Assembly (NCBI GenBank): GCA_016742175.1
Contig: JACVCH010000001.1
Coordinates: 186,001-250,000, forward strand
Source: Rhizobiaceae bacterium
GTDB taxonomy: Bacteria; Pseudomonadota; Alphaproteobacteria; Rhizobiales; Rhizobiaceae
Direction of reading: 5' to 3'
DNA: 64,000 nt
In this document: positions 6,352-14,813 of the stretch, one piece after another
How positions within the stretch are numbered: the stretch's first letter is position 1
Layout: each line of letters begins with the position of its first letter
The notes under the pieces: generated by a model
Seen by the model: the letters and a program-made list of their open reading frames with translations, nothing else
Told to the model about the DNA's origin: nothing
Databases searched by the model: none
Translations under genes and position numbers: made by a program

Positions 6352-9236
6352 CAAAGGGTCTGCCTTTCGTTTTCCGGATCGTAGAAATGCGGCGAGACGA
6401 CCGGCGCTTCGAGGTTGCGGCCGTCGAAGCGGCGGATGGCGATCGTTGCGCCCGGCGCGGCGTCGTCGGGATGGGCGTAGGCGAGACCGATGGTCTTTGC
6501 GAGCGTGGGCGACCAGGCGATCGAGGAGACGAAGCCGACCGGGCGGCCATCCTTGAACACCAGCGCGCCCTCGCCCAGTTCCGCGCCGGGCCTGCCGTCG
6601 AGCTGGAAGCCGCAGAGCTTGCGCGTCATGGGCTGTTCGCCGCGCTTTCGATTGGCCGTGCGGCCGAGATGGAAATTCTTCTTCTTCGACAGCGCCCAGC
6701 CCATCGACAATTCCTCGGGCGTCGTCATCGCGTCGGTGTCCTGGCCGATGATGATGTGGCCTTTTTCGAGGCGCAGGATGCGGGAGGCTTCGAGCCCGTA
6801 GGGGCGGATGCCGAGCGGCGCGGCGGCCTCCATCAGCGCCTGCCAGAGCGCGCGCGCTTTGGAATAGGGGACGTGAAGCTCGTAGCTGATCTCGCCGGTG
6901 AAGCCGATCCGCATCGCATGGACCGGAACGCCCGCCAGCGTTCCGCTGCGGCCGTCGAGAAAGCCGAAGGCTTCGGGCGAGACGTCGATGTCTCCGTCGA
7001 GCGCGGCGAGGGCCTTGCGGGCCAGCGGGCCGCTGACGTTGAGGCCTGCAAACGCGCCCGTGACGTTCTGGATGTCGACGTCCATCTGCCACTGCGCGTT
7101 CCACCAGGACATGTCGGCGAAGATGCGGGGCGCCATGCCGGTCGTGGTCGAGACGTGGAAATGCTCCTCGCTCACCCGGTAGGCGACGCCGTCGTCGATC
7201 ACGCTGCCCATCTCGTTCAGCGCCAGGCAGTAGCGCACGCGCCCGACCGGCTGGTTGGAATGGAGCATGGTGTAGAAGCGGTCGAGGAAGAGGCCCGCAT
7301 CCGGTCCGCGGAGGGCAATCTTGCCGAGCGTCGAGACGTCGAGCACGGCGACGCCTTCGCGCACGGCCCTGACTTCGGCCTCGATGGCGGCGGCTGCGCT
7401 TTCGCGAGCGCCGAAATAGGCCGGGCGCCACCAGGCGCCGACCGGCATCATCTTCGCGCCGGCGGCGACGAGGTCTTCGTGCAGGGCTGTCAGGCGAAAG
7501 GGGTGATGCGCCGGGCCGGCGAGTAGGCCGAGCTTTTCCGGCCCGAAGGGCGGGCGCGAGGTCGTGATTCCGATCTGCGCCACCGAGCGGCCGGTGGCCG
7601 CGGCGACGATCCGCGCCGTGCCGAGCGCCGAATGGCGGCCCTGGGACGGGCCCATGCCGACGGTGGAGAAGCGCTTGACGAGTTCCAGTTCGCGATAGCC
7701 GTCCTTGACGGCGTTCCAGATGTCCTTGGCCTGCAGGTCTTCGTCGAAGTCGATGAAATCGCGGCCCTTGGGATGCGGACTCGCATCGCTGCGATAGTTC
7801 GCGTGGCGCGATGGGTGCGGCGCCGATTCCGTCTCCTGCGCCACGTCCGCGCCGAGCGCGCGGGCCGCTGCCCGACCCGCCGTCGCGCCCGAGCGCCGGA
7901 CGTCGGCAAGGTCGAAATGGCCTGCGACCGAGCCCGCGAGATGGACGTGCGGCGGAACGTTCGTCAGCGTGAAGTGGCCGGTCTCGTCTTCATGGCCGAG
8001 CTTCGCGCCGGCCTGGAGCGCGAGCTGATAGCCGGGCGTATAGCCGGCGGCGGTGACGAGAAGATCGCAGTCGATCCGGCGGATTTCGCCGGAGGCGAGG
8101 CGCAGGTCGATTGCCGTCACCGCCATCTTGCCATGCGCCTCGGCGATCCGCGCGCCTTTGATCACCTCGATCCCGCGGCCGCTGACGGCAGCGAGGTATC
8201 CGGCATCCGGCGCTTCGTCGGCGGGCTCGACCAGCGCTGCGACCTCGATGCCGGCATCGTCGAGGTCCAGCGCGACGCGGTAGCCGTCGAGGCCGCCGGC
8301 GAAGACCACGGCCCGTTCGCCGGGTCGCACCGCATAAAGGCGCATCAGGCGCTGCGCGGCGGAGGAGTACATGATTCCCGGCAGGTCGTTGTTGCGGAAG
8401 ACCAGTGGCTGTTCCTGCGAACCGGTCGCGAGGATCAGTTCCGCCGCGCGCACCTTGTGCAGGGTGTCGCCCTGCAGCACCGGCAGGTAGTTGTCGGCGT
8501 ACCAGCCATTGCAGGTGGCGGCGAGAAGGAGGCGGATCTTGGGGTGGCTCTGCACGCGGGCGGCGAGGTCGCGCAGCGCGTCTGCGGCCGCCTTGCCCTC
8601 GATGTCGAACCGGGCGTAGTTCAACGCCCCGCCGAGGTCGGGATTCTGGTCGACGAGAAGCACGTCGATCCCCGCATCGGCCGCCGCCAGCGCGGCGCAA
8701 AGGCCGGCGGCGCCTGCGCCCACCACGACGAGATCGCAATGGAGGCTGGTCTTGCGGTAGTCGGCGGCGGGCGGGTCGAAGGACACCTTGCCGAGGCCCG
8801 CCGACTTGCGGATGATCGGCTCCCACAGTTTCAGCCACGCGCGGGAGCCGGGCTTGAAGAACGAGCGGTAGTAGAAGCCGACCGGCAGGAAGCGGCCCAG
8901 CCGATCCATCGGCGCTGCAAGATCGCGGGCGAGCGAGCCCGTCACGTTCTGCGCGCTCACCACCATGCCGTCGGCGGCAAGGCGCATGTCGGCGCGGACG
9001 TTCGGCTCGGGCCCGAGCTGCACCAGCGTGTTCGCGTCTTCGCCGGCCATGCTGAGGACGCCGCGCGGGCGGTGGTACTTGAACGAACGCGACAGCACTT
9101 TCTGCCCGTTCGCGACGAGAGCGCTTGCGATCGTGTCGCCCTCAAAGCCCGCGACGCGCCTGCCTTCGAATTTGAAGGCAAGCGTCGCGCCGCGGTCGAT
9201 CCGCGAACCCCAGGGCTGTGGAAGCCGGCTGCTCAT
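6351..9236 (-). CDS. soxA: Sarcosine oxidase alpha subunit
   Basis: The 961-residue alpha subunit of a heterotetrameric sarcosine-oxidase-type enzyme. An N-terminal Fer2_4 plug domain (about residues 18-100, with GDTIASALVANG and YHRPRG) precedes an NAD/FAD-binding domain with VVGAGAAGL at 171-179 and ATGSQEQPLVF further on. The C-terminal third is a GCV_T/aminomethyltransferase domain that binds tetrahydrofolate and receives the methylene group. Size and domain order match the family. The start codon overlaps the soxD stop (ATGA) and its stop overlaps the soxG start. The atypical SoxD partner means the substrate may be another N-methyl amine or amino acid rather than sarcosine. Confidence 0.94.
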   Translation of the reverse strand: MSSRLPQPWGSRIDRGATLAFKFEGRRVAGFEGDTIASALVANGQKVLSRSFKYHRPRGVLSMAGEDANTLVQLGPEPNVRADMRLAADGMVVSAQNVTGSLARDLAAPMDRLGRFLPVGFYYRSFFKPGSRAWLKLWEPIIRKSAGLGKVSFDPPAADYRKTSLHCDLVVVGAGAAGLCAALAAADAGIDVLLVDQNPDLGGALNYARFDIEGKAAADALRDLAARVQSHPKIRLLLAATCNGWYADNYLPVLQGDTLHKVRAAELILATGSQEQPLVFRNNDLPGIMYSSAAQRLMRLYAVRPGERAVVFAGGLDGYRVALDLDDAGIEVAALVEPADEAPDAGYLAAVSGRGIEVIKGARIAEAHGKMAVTAIDLRLASGEIRRIDCDLLVTAAGYTPGYQLALQAGAKLGHEDETGHFTLTNVPPHVHLAGSVAGHFDLADVRRSGATAGRAAARALGADVAQETESAPHPSRHANYRSDASPHPKGRDFIDFDEDLQAKDIWNAVKDGYRELELVKRFSTVGMGPSQGRHSALGTARIVAAATGRSVAQIGITTSRPPFGPEKLGLLAGPAHHPFRLTALHEDLVAAGAKMMPVGAWWRPAYFGARESAAAAIEAEVRAVREGVAVLDVSTLGKIALRGPDAGLFLDRFYTMLHSNQPVGRVRYCLALNEMGSVIDDGVAYRVSEEHFHVSTTTGMAPRIFADMSWWNAQWQMDVDIQNVTGAFAGLNVSGPLARKALAALDGDIDVSPEAFGFLDGRSGTLAGVPVHAMRIGFTGEISYELHVPYSKARALWQALMEAAAPLGIRPYGLEASRILRLEKGHIIIGQDTDAMTTPEELSMGWALSKKKNFHLGRTANRKRGEQPMTRKLCGFQLDGRPGAELGEGALVFKDGRPVGFVSSIAWSPTLAKTIGLAYAHPDDAAPGATIAIRRFDGRNLEAPVVSPHFYDPENERQTL

Positions 9237-9499
9237 GCTGGGAACTCCTCGTGGGATTTGCGGTCGGGCAGCCAGGTGCGCAACACCTCGTCGGTCAGCG
9301 TGTCACGCTCGGCCAGGAAGACGGTGTTCGACGTCGTATGGCGCCACCATTCCACCAGCACACCTGCCGGGTTGGGCGGAAAGAAAACGCGCGCCACCAG
9401 GCTCCCGGCATCTTCGGCCTCTTCCTGTCGAAGGGGCCCGAGATATTGGAACTCGGTGATGTTCCGGGGTCCGTTCAGCGGACAGTCGAGGATCTTCAT
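9233..9499 (-). CDS. soxD: Sarcosine oxidase delta-type subunit lacking zinc ligands
   Basis: An 88-residue SoxD homologue. Canonical delta subunits bind zinc through Cys6, Cys9, a His and a Cys near residue 60. Here Cys6 and His54 remain, but position 9 is Asn (DCPLNGPRN) and the last ligand position is Asn58 (RHTTSNTVF), so no complete zinc site exists. The fold-defining ends, EFQYLG and AERDTLTDEVLRTW, are still family-like. The gene is translationally coupled to soxA by an ATGA overlap and lies 14 nt after soxB. Such delta variants occur in a divergent branch of SoxBDAG-like complexes, which also includes N-methylglutamate-dehydrogenase-type enzymes; this placement is inference. Confidence 0.88.
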   Translation of the reverse strand: MKILDCPLNGPRNITEFQYLGPLRQEEAEDAGSLVARVFFPPNPAGVLVEWWRHTTSNTVFLAERDTLTDEVLRTWLPDRKSHEEFPA

Positions 9500-9513
9500 G
9501 ATGCTCCCCCTCC

Positions 9514-10755
9514 TCAATGGCTTGCGGCGGTCGCGCCCATTTCGTTGACGAGCGCGAAATGCTCGAACCGGGAAAGGGCGAACGGCTTCAGGATCTCCGG
9601 CACGCGGCCGGTGGCGATGGTTTCGGCCATGCGCTTTCCGGCGACGGGCGTGGCCTTGAAGCCCCATGTTCCCCAGCCGCAATCGAGCCAGTAGTTCCGG
9701 AGCGGGGATTCGCCCATGATCGGGCTGTAGTCGGGCGTCATGTCGGTGATGCCGGCCCATTGGCGCAGCAGTTTCACATTGTGCAGGAACGGCACCAGAT
9801 GCACCGCGCCGGCGGCCAGCGCTTCCTTCTGGTCGAAGGTCGAACGGGTCGAGACGAGCTGGTAGGGATCGGAGCCGCCGCCGATCACCACCTCGCCGCG
9901 CGACGACTGCACGAGATAGGTGTGCATGTTCGCCGACGACAGCAGGACGTCGAGAAACGGCTTCAGCGGCTGGGTCACCATCGCCTGCAGGGGGAAGCTG
10001 CGGATCGGCAGGCGGAAGCCGGCAAGCTCGGCCACCTGTCCGTTCAGCCCGCCGACCGCCTGCAGGACCTGGCCCGCGGCGATCTCGCCGCGGTCGGTGA
10101 TGACGTGCGTGACGCGGTCGCCGGACTTGCGGAACCCCTGAACCTCGGTTCGCTGGTGGATTTCGACACCCTTTTCGGCGGCACGCTTGGCGTAGCCCCA
10201 CGCGACGGCGTCATGCCGGGCGGTGCCGCCATCCTCGTGCCACAGCCCGCCAAGAACCTCGTGCTGGCCGCCGAAGTCCATGTTCACATGCGGGCAGATC
10301 TCCTGCACCGCCTTGGCGTCGACCACCTCGATGCGCGTGCCCATATGCTTGCCCATCTCGGCCCGCAGCCGGAACGAGCGCATGGTCGCGTCGGAGTGGG
10401 CGAGCGTCAGTTGCCCGCGCTGCGAGAACATGACGTTGAAGCCGAGGTCGTGCGACATCGTCTCAAACAGCGAGACGCCCTCCTTGTAGAAGGCGACCGA
10501 TTGCTCGGTCATGTAGTTCGAGCGCACCGTCGTCGTGTTGCGCGCGGTGTTGCCGCCGGCCAGATAGCCCTTTTCGAGGATGGCGACGTCGGTGATGCCG
10601 TGGACATGGGAGAGGTAGTAGGCCGCCGCCAGGCCATGCCCGCCGCCGCCGACGATCACCACGTCGTAACTCTTCTTCAGATCGGGCGTCGGCGGGATGT
10701 CGCCGTGCGGGACGTAGTCGCGGCGCAGGCCGTATTTCAGGAGCGAGAGCGGCAT
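9514..10755 (-). CDS. soxB: Sarcosine oxidase beta subunit
   Basis: A 413-residue flavoprotein of the DAO family and the catalytic amine-oxidising subunit. It has the dinucleotide motif VIVGGGGHGLAAAYYL at about residues 33-48. His181 in RHDAVAWGYAKRA sits where the covalent FMN-binding His of beta subunits is found. The C-terminal flavin-binding sequence WAGITDMTPDYSPIMG is also present. It is the first gene of the minus-strand operon, and the ATG at 10755 has GGAGA just upstream. A GcvA-like LysR gene starts 87 nt away in the opposite direction and is the likely regulator. The complex oxidises an N-methyl group, producing methylene-tetrahydrofolate or formaldehyde and hydrogen peroxide. Confidence 0.94.
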   Translation of the reverse strand: MPLSLLKYGLRRDYVPHGDIPPTPDLKKSYDVVIVGGGGHGLAAAYYLSHVHGITDVAILEKGYLAGGNTARNTTTVRSNYMTEQSVAFYKEGVSLFETMSHDLGFNVMFSQRGQLTLAHSDATMRSFRLRAEMGKHMGTRIEVVDAKAVQEICPHVNMDFGGQHEVLGGLWHEDGGTARHDAVAWGYAKRAAEKGVEIHQRTEVQGFRKSGDRVTHVITDRGEIAAGQVLQAVGGLNGQVAELAGFRLPIRSFPLQAMVTQPLKPFLDVLLSSANMHTYLVQSSRGEVVIGGGSDPYQLVSTRSTFDQKEALAAGAVHLVPFLHNVKLLRQWAGITDMTPDYSPIMGESPLRNYWLDCGWGTWGFKATPVAGKRMAETIATGRVPEILKPFALSRFEHFALVNEMGATAASH

Positions 10756-10842
10756 TGAGTTCTCCGAACGTATGCCGCATGAATAAACCTGTCGCGGTTC
10801 TGGCCAAGAAATGGATTCGAGGTCAGTGATCCTGTTTCCGTT
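10756..10842. promoter_or_regulatory. Divergent soxB / lysR promoter region
   Basis: This 87-bp gap holds the promoters for the soxBDAG-purU operon (minus) and the LysR gene (plus). No perfect palindrome or riboswitch-like fold is evident; several short TTC...GAA type half-sites typical of LysR boxes occur, but none stands out. Assigned by position only. Confidence 0.4.
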
Positions 10843-11751
10843 ATGCCGGCTGCCATCAGAAACCTTCCGCCCCTCGTCTATCTGCAGGCCTTCGAAGCGG
10901 CCGCGCGCCATCGCAGCTTCACGGAGGCTGCGGGCGAGCTCGGATGCACGCAGGCCGCCATCAGCCAGCGGGTGCGCGGGCTGGAGAGCCATCTGGGGCG
11001 CAAGCTCTTCGAGCGCCGCTCCAACGGGCTCGACCTGACCGAAGCGGGCGAAGCCTATCTGCCCGGCATCGCCGAGGCGCTGAACATCGCGGCTGCCGCT
11101 ACCGAGGGACTGAAGGGCAAGGGCATGCGGCGCACGGTGACGATCTCCGCACCGTCATCGTTCCTGAACCTTTGGCTGATCCCGCGCCTCGACCGTTTTC
11201 TCGCGGAAAACGACGAGATCGAGCTGCGCCTCAACAGCGCGATCTGGACCGACCCGAACGCGGACCTTGCCGACATCGTGGTCGAGGTGCGCGACGGGGG
11301 CGAGGTTCACGCCAACCTGCCGCGCATCGCCGACGAACGGCTGGTTCTGGTCTGCGCGCCCGAACTTTCCGCCCGCTTTCAAGAAGCCGATCCAGACAGG
11401 GTTCTCGCCGGCATGCGCCGATTGCAGGTTCAGGGCCGCTACGATCTGTGGGACCGCTGGGCCGGCGCGGCGAAGATTCGCATCGATCCGACCGCGCCTT
11501 CCCTGAAGCTCGACACGGCGGTGTCCGCGCTCGAAGCCGCCTGCATGGGGCTTGGGGCGACGATCGTCTATTCGACCTATTGCAACGGCTTTCGCAAGGA
11601 CGGCCGGCTGGTCGCGCCGCTGGGCGAGGGGGCTGCGACGACGCTTCGCCACTGCATCGTCAAGGCGCCGGGCGGCAAGCCGCGCTGGCATCCCGCGCAC
11701 CGGGTCCATGACTGGCTGGCTGCGGCGTTTGCGGCAGGCCCCGGCGAATAA
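10843..11751 (+). CDS. LysR-family transcriptional regulator, GcvA-like
   Basis: A 302-residue LysR regulator. The N-terminal helix-turn-helix (LVYLQAFEAAARHRSFTEAA, then CTQAAISQRVRGLE) and the typical opening with NLPPL place it in the GcvA subgroup. The effector domain follows from about residue 95 (RRTVTISAPSSFLNLWLIPRL). It is transcribed away from soxB across an 87-bp gap, the standard arrangement for a LysR activator and its target operon; it probably responds to the amine or glycine derivative handled by the soxBDAG enzymes. The family call is firm, the effector is inference. Confidence 0.92.
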   Translation: MPAAIRNLPPLVYLQAFEAAARHRSFTEAAGELGCTQAAISQRVRGLESHLGRKLFERRSNGLDLTEAGEAYLPGIAEALNIAAAATEGLKGKGMRRTVTISAPSSFLNLWLIPRLDRFLAENDEIELRLNSAIWTDPNADLADIVVEVRDGGEVHANLPRIADERLVLVCAPELSARFQEADPDRVLAGMRRLQVQGRYDLWDRWAGAAKIRIDPTAPSLKLDTAVSALEAACMGLGATIVYSTYCNGFRKDGRLVAPLGEGAATTLRHCIVKAPGGKPRWHPAHRVHDWLAAAFAAGPGE

Positions 11752-11761
11752 ACTCCGCGGG

Positions 11762-11821
11762 CTCTTCCGAAAGAGGATTTCATCTGCGACGTTTTGCAGA
11801 TAACCGCTCGGCGACGAGCGG
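11762..11821 (+). other. Three consecutive stem-loops before the aspartate-dehydrogenase-like gene
   Basis: In 60 nt three small inverted repeats follow each other: CTCTT/AAGAG (11762-11775), ATCTGC/GCAGAT (11782-11801, 8-nt loop) and CCGCTCG/CGAGCGG (11804-11821) closing a GCGA tetraloop. No U-tract follows. They may form a processed leader or a weak end for the lysR transcript; function is unknown. Confidence 0.45.
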
Positions 11822-11847
11822 CGATCATCGGCAGGGCTGGAGAACAG

Positions 11848-12606
11848 ATGCGGATTGGCATTATCGGGGCGGGGACGATCGGCAAGGCGATCTTCTCCTA
11901 TGTGCGGTCTTCCGGCGTGGCGGAGGTGGACTATCTCCTCGTTTCCGACGCGAAGAAGGCGCGCGATTTCGACACCGGGGGCAGCCTCATCCTCGACGAC
12001 GCAGACGCGGCGCTCGCCCGCAAGGCCGACCTGGTGATCGAGGCGGCCATGGCCGAGAACGTCCGGACGATGGCCCCCGCTGCCCTCCAGCACAGCGACT
12101 TTTGTGCGTTCAGTTGCACCGCCCTGGCGGACCCGGCGACGGAAGCGGCCATCCTGGCGGCCTCGGCGGCATCGGGACGGTCCTTCTACGTGCCGCATGG
12201 CGCGGTGCTCGCGCTCGACGGCATTCGCGACGGCCGCGACCTGATCGACAGCGTCGTCATCACGACGACGAAAAGCGGCAAGAGTCTCGGGCTTCCCGAG
12301 GACAGCGAGGGCGTCGTCTTCGACGGCTCGACACGCCACGTCTGCGCGCGCTTCCCGCGCAACGTCAACGTCCATGCCGCGATTGCGCTGGCGGGCATCG
12401 GCTTCGACCGCACGACGAGCCGCGTCATCGCGCAGCCGGGGCTGAAGGACAACATCCATCGCATCGAGATCGCCGGACAGGGCTTCACCTGGGGCATCGA
12501 TGCCGCCTCGCAGTCGCTGGGCGGCGTGACGGGCGCCTACACGCCTTTGTCGGCGATCGGCTCCGTCCGCCGGATACTCGACCGGCGCGGGATCGTCTTC
12601 GCCTGA
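11848..12606 (+). CDS. Aspartate dehydrogenase-like protein (NadX/DUF108 family)
   Basis: A 252-residue NAD(P)-binding protein. The Rossmann motif GIIGAGTIG lies at residues 4-12, and the C-terminal DUF108 domain carries the family pattern NVNVHAAIALAGIG followed by HRIEIAGQG. Characterised relatives are L-aspartate dehydrogenases, which produce oxaloacetate or the iminoaspartate used for NAD synthesis. The ATG at 11848 is chosen because GGAGA lies 5 nt upstream and the protein then begins exactly at the nucleotide-binding strand. It lies 96 nt after the LysR gene with no nadA or nadC nearby, so a catabolic amino-acid role is as likely as NAD synthesis. Confidence 0.8.
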   Translation: MRIGIIGAGTIGKAIFSYVRSSGVAEVDYLLVSDAKKARDFDTGGSLILDDADAALARKADLVIEAAMAENVRTMAPAALQHSDFCAFSCTALADPATEAAILAASAASGRSFYVPHGAVLALDGIRDGRDLIDSVVITTTKSGKSLGLPEDSEGVVFDGSTRHVCARFPRNVNVHAAIALAGIGFDRTTSRVIAQPGLKDNIHRIEIAGQGFTWGIDAASQSLGGVTGAYTPLSAIGSVRRILDRRGIVFA

Positions 12607-12636
12607 CCTCCTTCGGCGCGCAGCGGGCGTGATCGG

Positions 12637-13566
12637 TCAGCTTCGCGCCGCATCGATCATCGAAAGCTCCTTGTCCAGCGAGGCGAATTCGTCGATCAGC
12701 CGGGCGGCGACGGCGCGCACCGCCGGCCAGCCTTGCCGCTCGCGGTGGATCAGGACGCCGATCTCGCTTTGCGACAGCTCCGCTTCGGCGAGCGGCACGT
12801 GGACGAGTTCGCCCGACTGAAGCTCCTCGACGAAGCCGGCCGGCGTGAAGAAGCCGAGCCCGATGCCGGCGCGCATGATCTCCTTGGTCATCGGCAGAGA
12901 ATTGGTGAGCACGACGGAGCGGAACTGCGCGCCGCTATGGGTGAATTCGGCCTCGGCGGTCGCGTTCAGAATCCATGGATCGCTGAGCATCGCGACCGGG
13001 AAGGCGGCGCATTCGGTCAGCGTCACCTCCTTGCGGCCCGCCAGCGGATGGTCCGGCCGCATGATCGCGCCGATGCGCAGGCGGATTCGGGCGACCACGT
13101 CATAGCCGCGATGGCGCTGGTCTATGAAGAGCAGCGCGATGTCGGGCCTTCGCGCGCGCATTTCCTCGGCGTGGTCCGCCGGCGAGGCGTCGATGACGCG
13201 GAAGGTGATGTGCGGATGCTGCTTCGCCGTCGCCTCGATGGCGCGCGGCAGGATGCGCACGATCGGCGCCGGGATCGAGACGATGCGCACCTCGCCGTGG
13301 ATGTCGCCCGACAGCGCCGTGATCTCCGTGCGCACGGTCTGCCAGCGCGCCAGCGTCTCGCGCGCATGGCGGATGACGTATTCGCCCGCCGCGGTGGGGC
13401 GCACGCCGTTGCCGACGCGCTCGAAGAGCGGCGTTCCCATGTCCGCTTCCAGCTTCAGGATCTGGCGGTTGACGGCGGACGAGGCGACGTTGAGCACGCT
13501 TGCCGCGCGGCGGATCGAGCCCAGTCGGGCGACCTGGTCGATGTAGCGAAGCACCGCGGAATGCAT
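12637..13566 (-). CDS. LysR-family transcriptional regulator
   Basis: A 309-residue LysR protein with a helix-turn-helix in the first 60 residues (YIDQVARLGSIRRAASVLN, VASSAVNRQILKLE) and an effector-binding domain from about residue 90 (GEVRIVSIPAPIVRILPRAI). It starts 198 bp from, and is divergent to, the NitT/TauT-type ABC operon at 13765. That gap contains an 11-bp imperfect palindrome close to its own start. The arrangement suggests it controls import and breakdown of the unknown substrate of that operon. No effector can be named. Confidence 0.9.
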   Translation of the reverse strand: MHSAVLRYIDQVARLGSIRRAASVLNVASSAVNRQILKLEADMGTPLFERVGNGVRPTAAGEYVIRHARETLARWQTVRTEITALSGDIHGEVRIVSIPAPIVRILPRAIEATAKQHPHITFRVIDASPADHAEEMRARRPDIALLFIDQRHRGYDVVARIRLRIGAIMRPDHPLAGRKEVTLTECAAFPVAMLSDPWILNATAEAEFTHSGAQFRSVVLTNSLPMTKEIMRAGIGLGFFTPAGFVEELQSGELVHVPLAEAELSQSEIGVLIHRERQGWPAVRAVAARLIDEFASLDKELSMIDAARS

Positions 13567-13579
13567 CGTCTCCTCCCGT

Positions 13580-13606
13580 CAGGTGATGCCATTTCGGCAT
13601 CGCCTG
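13580..13606. promoter_or_regulatory. Palindrome in the divergent lysR / ABC-operon region
   Basis: Arms CAGGTGATGCC (13580-13590) and GGCATCGCCTG (13596-13606) pair at 10 of 11 positions around ATTTC. The dyad lies 14 bp from the LysR start, where autoregulatory LysR sites usually sit. It is a candidate operator for the LysR protein; binding is inferred. Confidence 0.5.
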
Positions 13607-13764
13607 TCTCGAATCTTTATGCTTCCGGAGAGCGCTGCGCCATACTTTAATTCCCTTCGACCCAGGCGATCGCGTCGACCCGGCACCATAAGAACCGGGC
13701 TGCAGGAATGGCCGGGCGTCGTCCAAAGGCTCCAGGAACGGCCTTCTTGCAAAGGGGAATATCG

Positions 13765-14799
13765 ATGATCAATTCAGGACTGTCCCGCCGCGCTCTGTTG
13801 AAGACCGGCGCGGGTCTGGCCGGCGCGCTCGCCATGCCTGCCCTCCTCTCGCGCCGCGCCTTCGCCCAATCGGGCACGCGCACCGTCAACATGCAACTCG
13901 GCTGGCTCGGCGGCGGCAACCAGCTCGGCGAAGTGGCGGCCAAGCATCTCGGCTATTTCGAGGAGCAGGGGCTCGACTTCGTGATCCAGGCCGGCGGCCC
14001 GTCGATCGACGGCGTCGCCATCGTCGCGTCCGGCCGCTACGAGATCGGCCAGGTCTCGTCCAGCCCCTCGCTGATGCTGGCGGCCTCGCAGGGCATTCCC
14101 GTCAAGGCCTTCGCGGTCAGTGCGCAGCAGCATCCCTATGCCTTCTTCTCGCTGCCCGCCAACCCCATCAAGACGCCGCAGGACATGGTGGGCAAGAAGA
14201 TCGGCATCCAGGCCACCGGCAAGGTGCTGCTCGATGCGCTCCTGAAGAAGGCCGGCGTTCCGGCCGACCAGGTGGAAGTCGTCGTCATCGGCGCCGACAT
14301 GACGCCGGTTCTCAGCGGCCAGGTCCATGCGGTGACCGGCTGGATGACCAACACCACCGCGATCAACGTGCTCGGCCCCGACCACGTCGCCATGAAGCTC
14401 TGGGACCAGGGCGTGCAGCTCTACGCCAATCCGTATTACGCCACGGCCGACACGATCGAGGGTGACCAGGAAATGCTGACCGGATTCCTGCGCGCCGCCG
14501 CCAAGGGCTGGGAATATGCGCGCTCCAACACCGAGGAAGCGGTCGACCTCCTCCTGAAGGACTTCCCGAACCTCGTGCGCGAGGACGAGATCACCGCTGC
14601 CAACGTGATGCTCCAGCACATCTTCACGCCCGCGACCGCCGAGAACGGCTGGGGCACGATGGACCCGGCGGTCTGGCAGGACCAGATCACGCTCTATGAC
14701 GAGCTCGGCCAGTTCTCGGCCGGTGCGCCGGAACTCGACGACGTGATCTCGATGACGGCCCTCGAAGCGACCGCCGCAGACCGTCCGAAAATCGGCTGA
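13765..14799 (+). CDS. NitT/TauT-type ABC transporter substrate-binding protein
   Basis: A 344-residue periplasmic receptor of the NMT1/THI5-like family. The N-terminus has a twin-arginine-like signal (SRRALLKTGAGLAGAL) with a cut after about RRAFAQ. The mature part opens with NMQLGWLGGGNQLGEVAAKHLGYF shortened here to its core LGWLGGGNQ, followed by KTPQDMVGKKIGIQATG, both standard for this family. The start at 13765 is chosen for AAGGGGA 6 nt upstream. ATPase and permease genes follow within 15 nt. Known relatives carry sulfonates, nitrate, aromatic acids or thiamin precursors; the downstream CoA-transferase suggests a carboxylic acid here. Confidence 0.9.
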   Translation: MINSGLSRRALLKTGAGLAGALAMPALLSRRAFAQSGTRTVNMQLGWLGGGNQLGEVAAKHLGYFEEQGLDFVIQAGGPSIDGVAIVASGRYEIGQVSSSPSLMLAASQGIPVKAFAVSAQQHPYAFFSLPANPIKTPQDMVGKKIGIQATGKVLLDALLKKAGVPADQVEVVVIGADMTPVLSGQVHAVTGWMTNTTAINVLGPDHVAMKLWDQGVQLYANPYYATADTIEGDQEMLTGFLRAAAKGWEYARSNTEEAVDLLLKDFPNLVREDEITAANVMLQHIFTPATAENGWGTMDPAVWQDQITLYDELGQFSAGAPELDDVISMTALEATAADRPKIG

Positions 14800-14813
14800 A
14801 AGGGATAGATGAG

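Noticed and set aside
7632-9548. Plus-strand frame opposite soxA
   Set aside because: soxA matches its family end to end with overlap-coupled neighbours; the opposite frame is a shadow.
10756-10842. Glycine riboswitch or other known riboswitch before soxB
   Set aside because: The gap is only 87 bp and no glycine-aptamer-like conserved core is seen.
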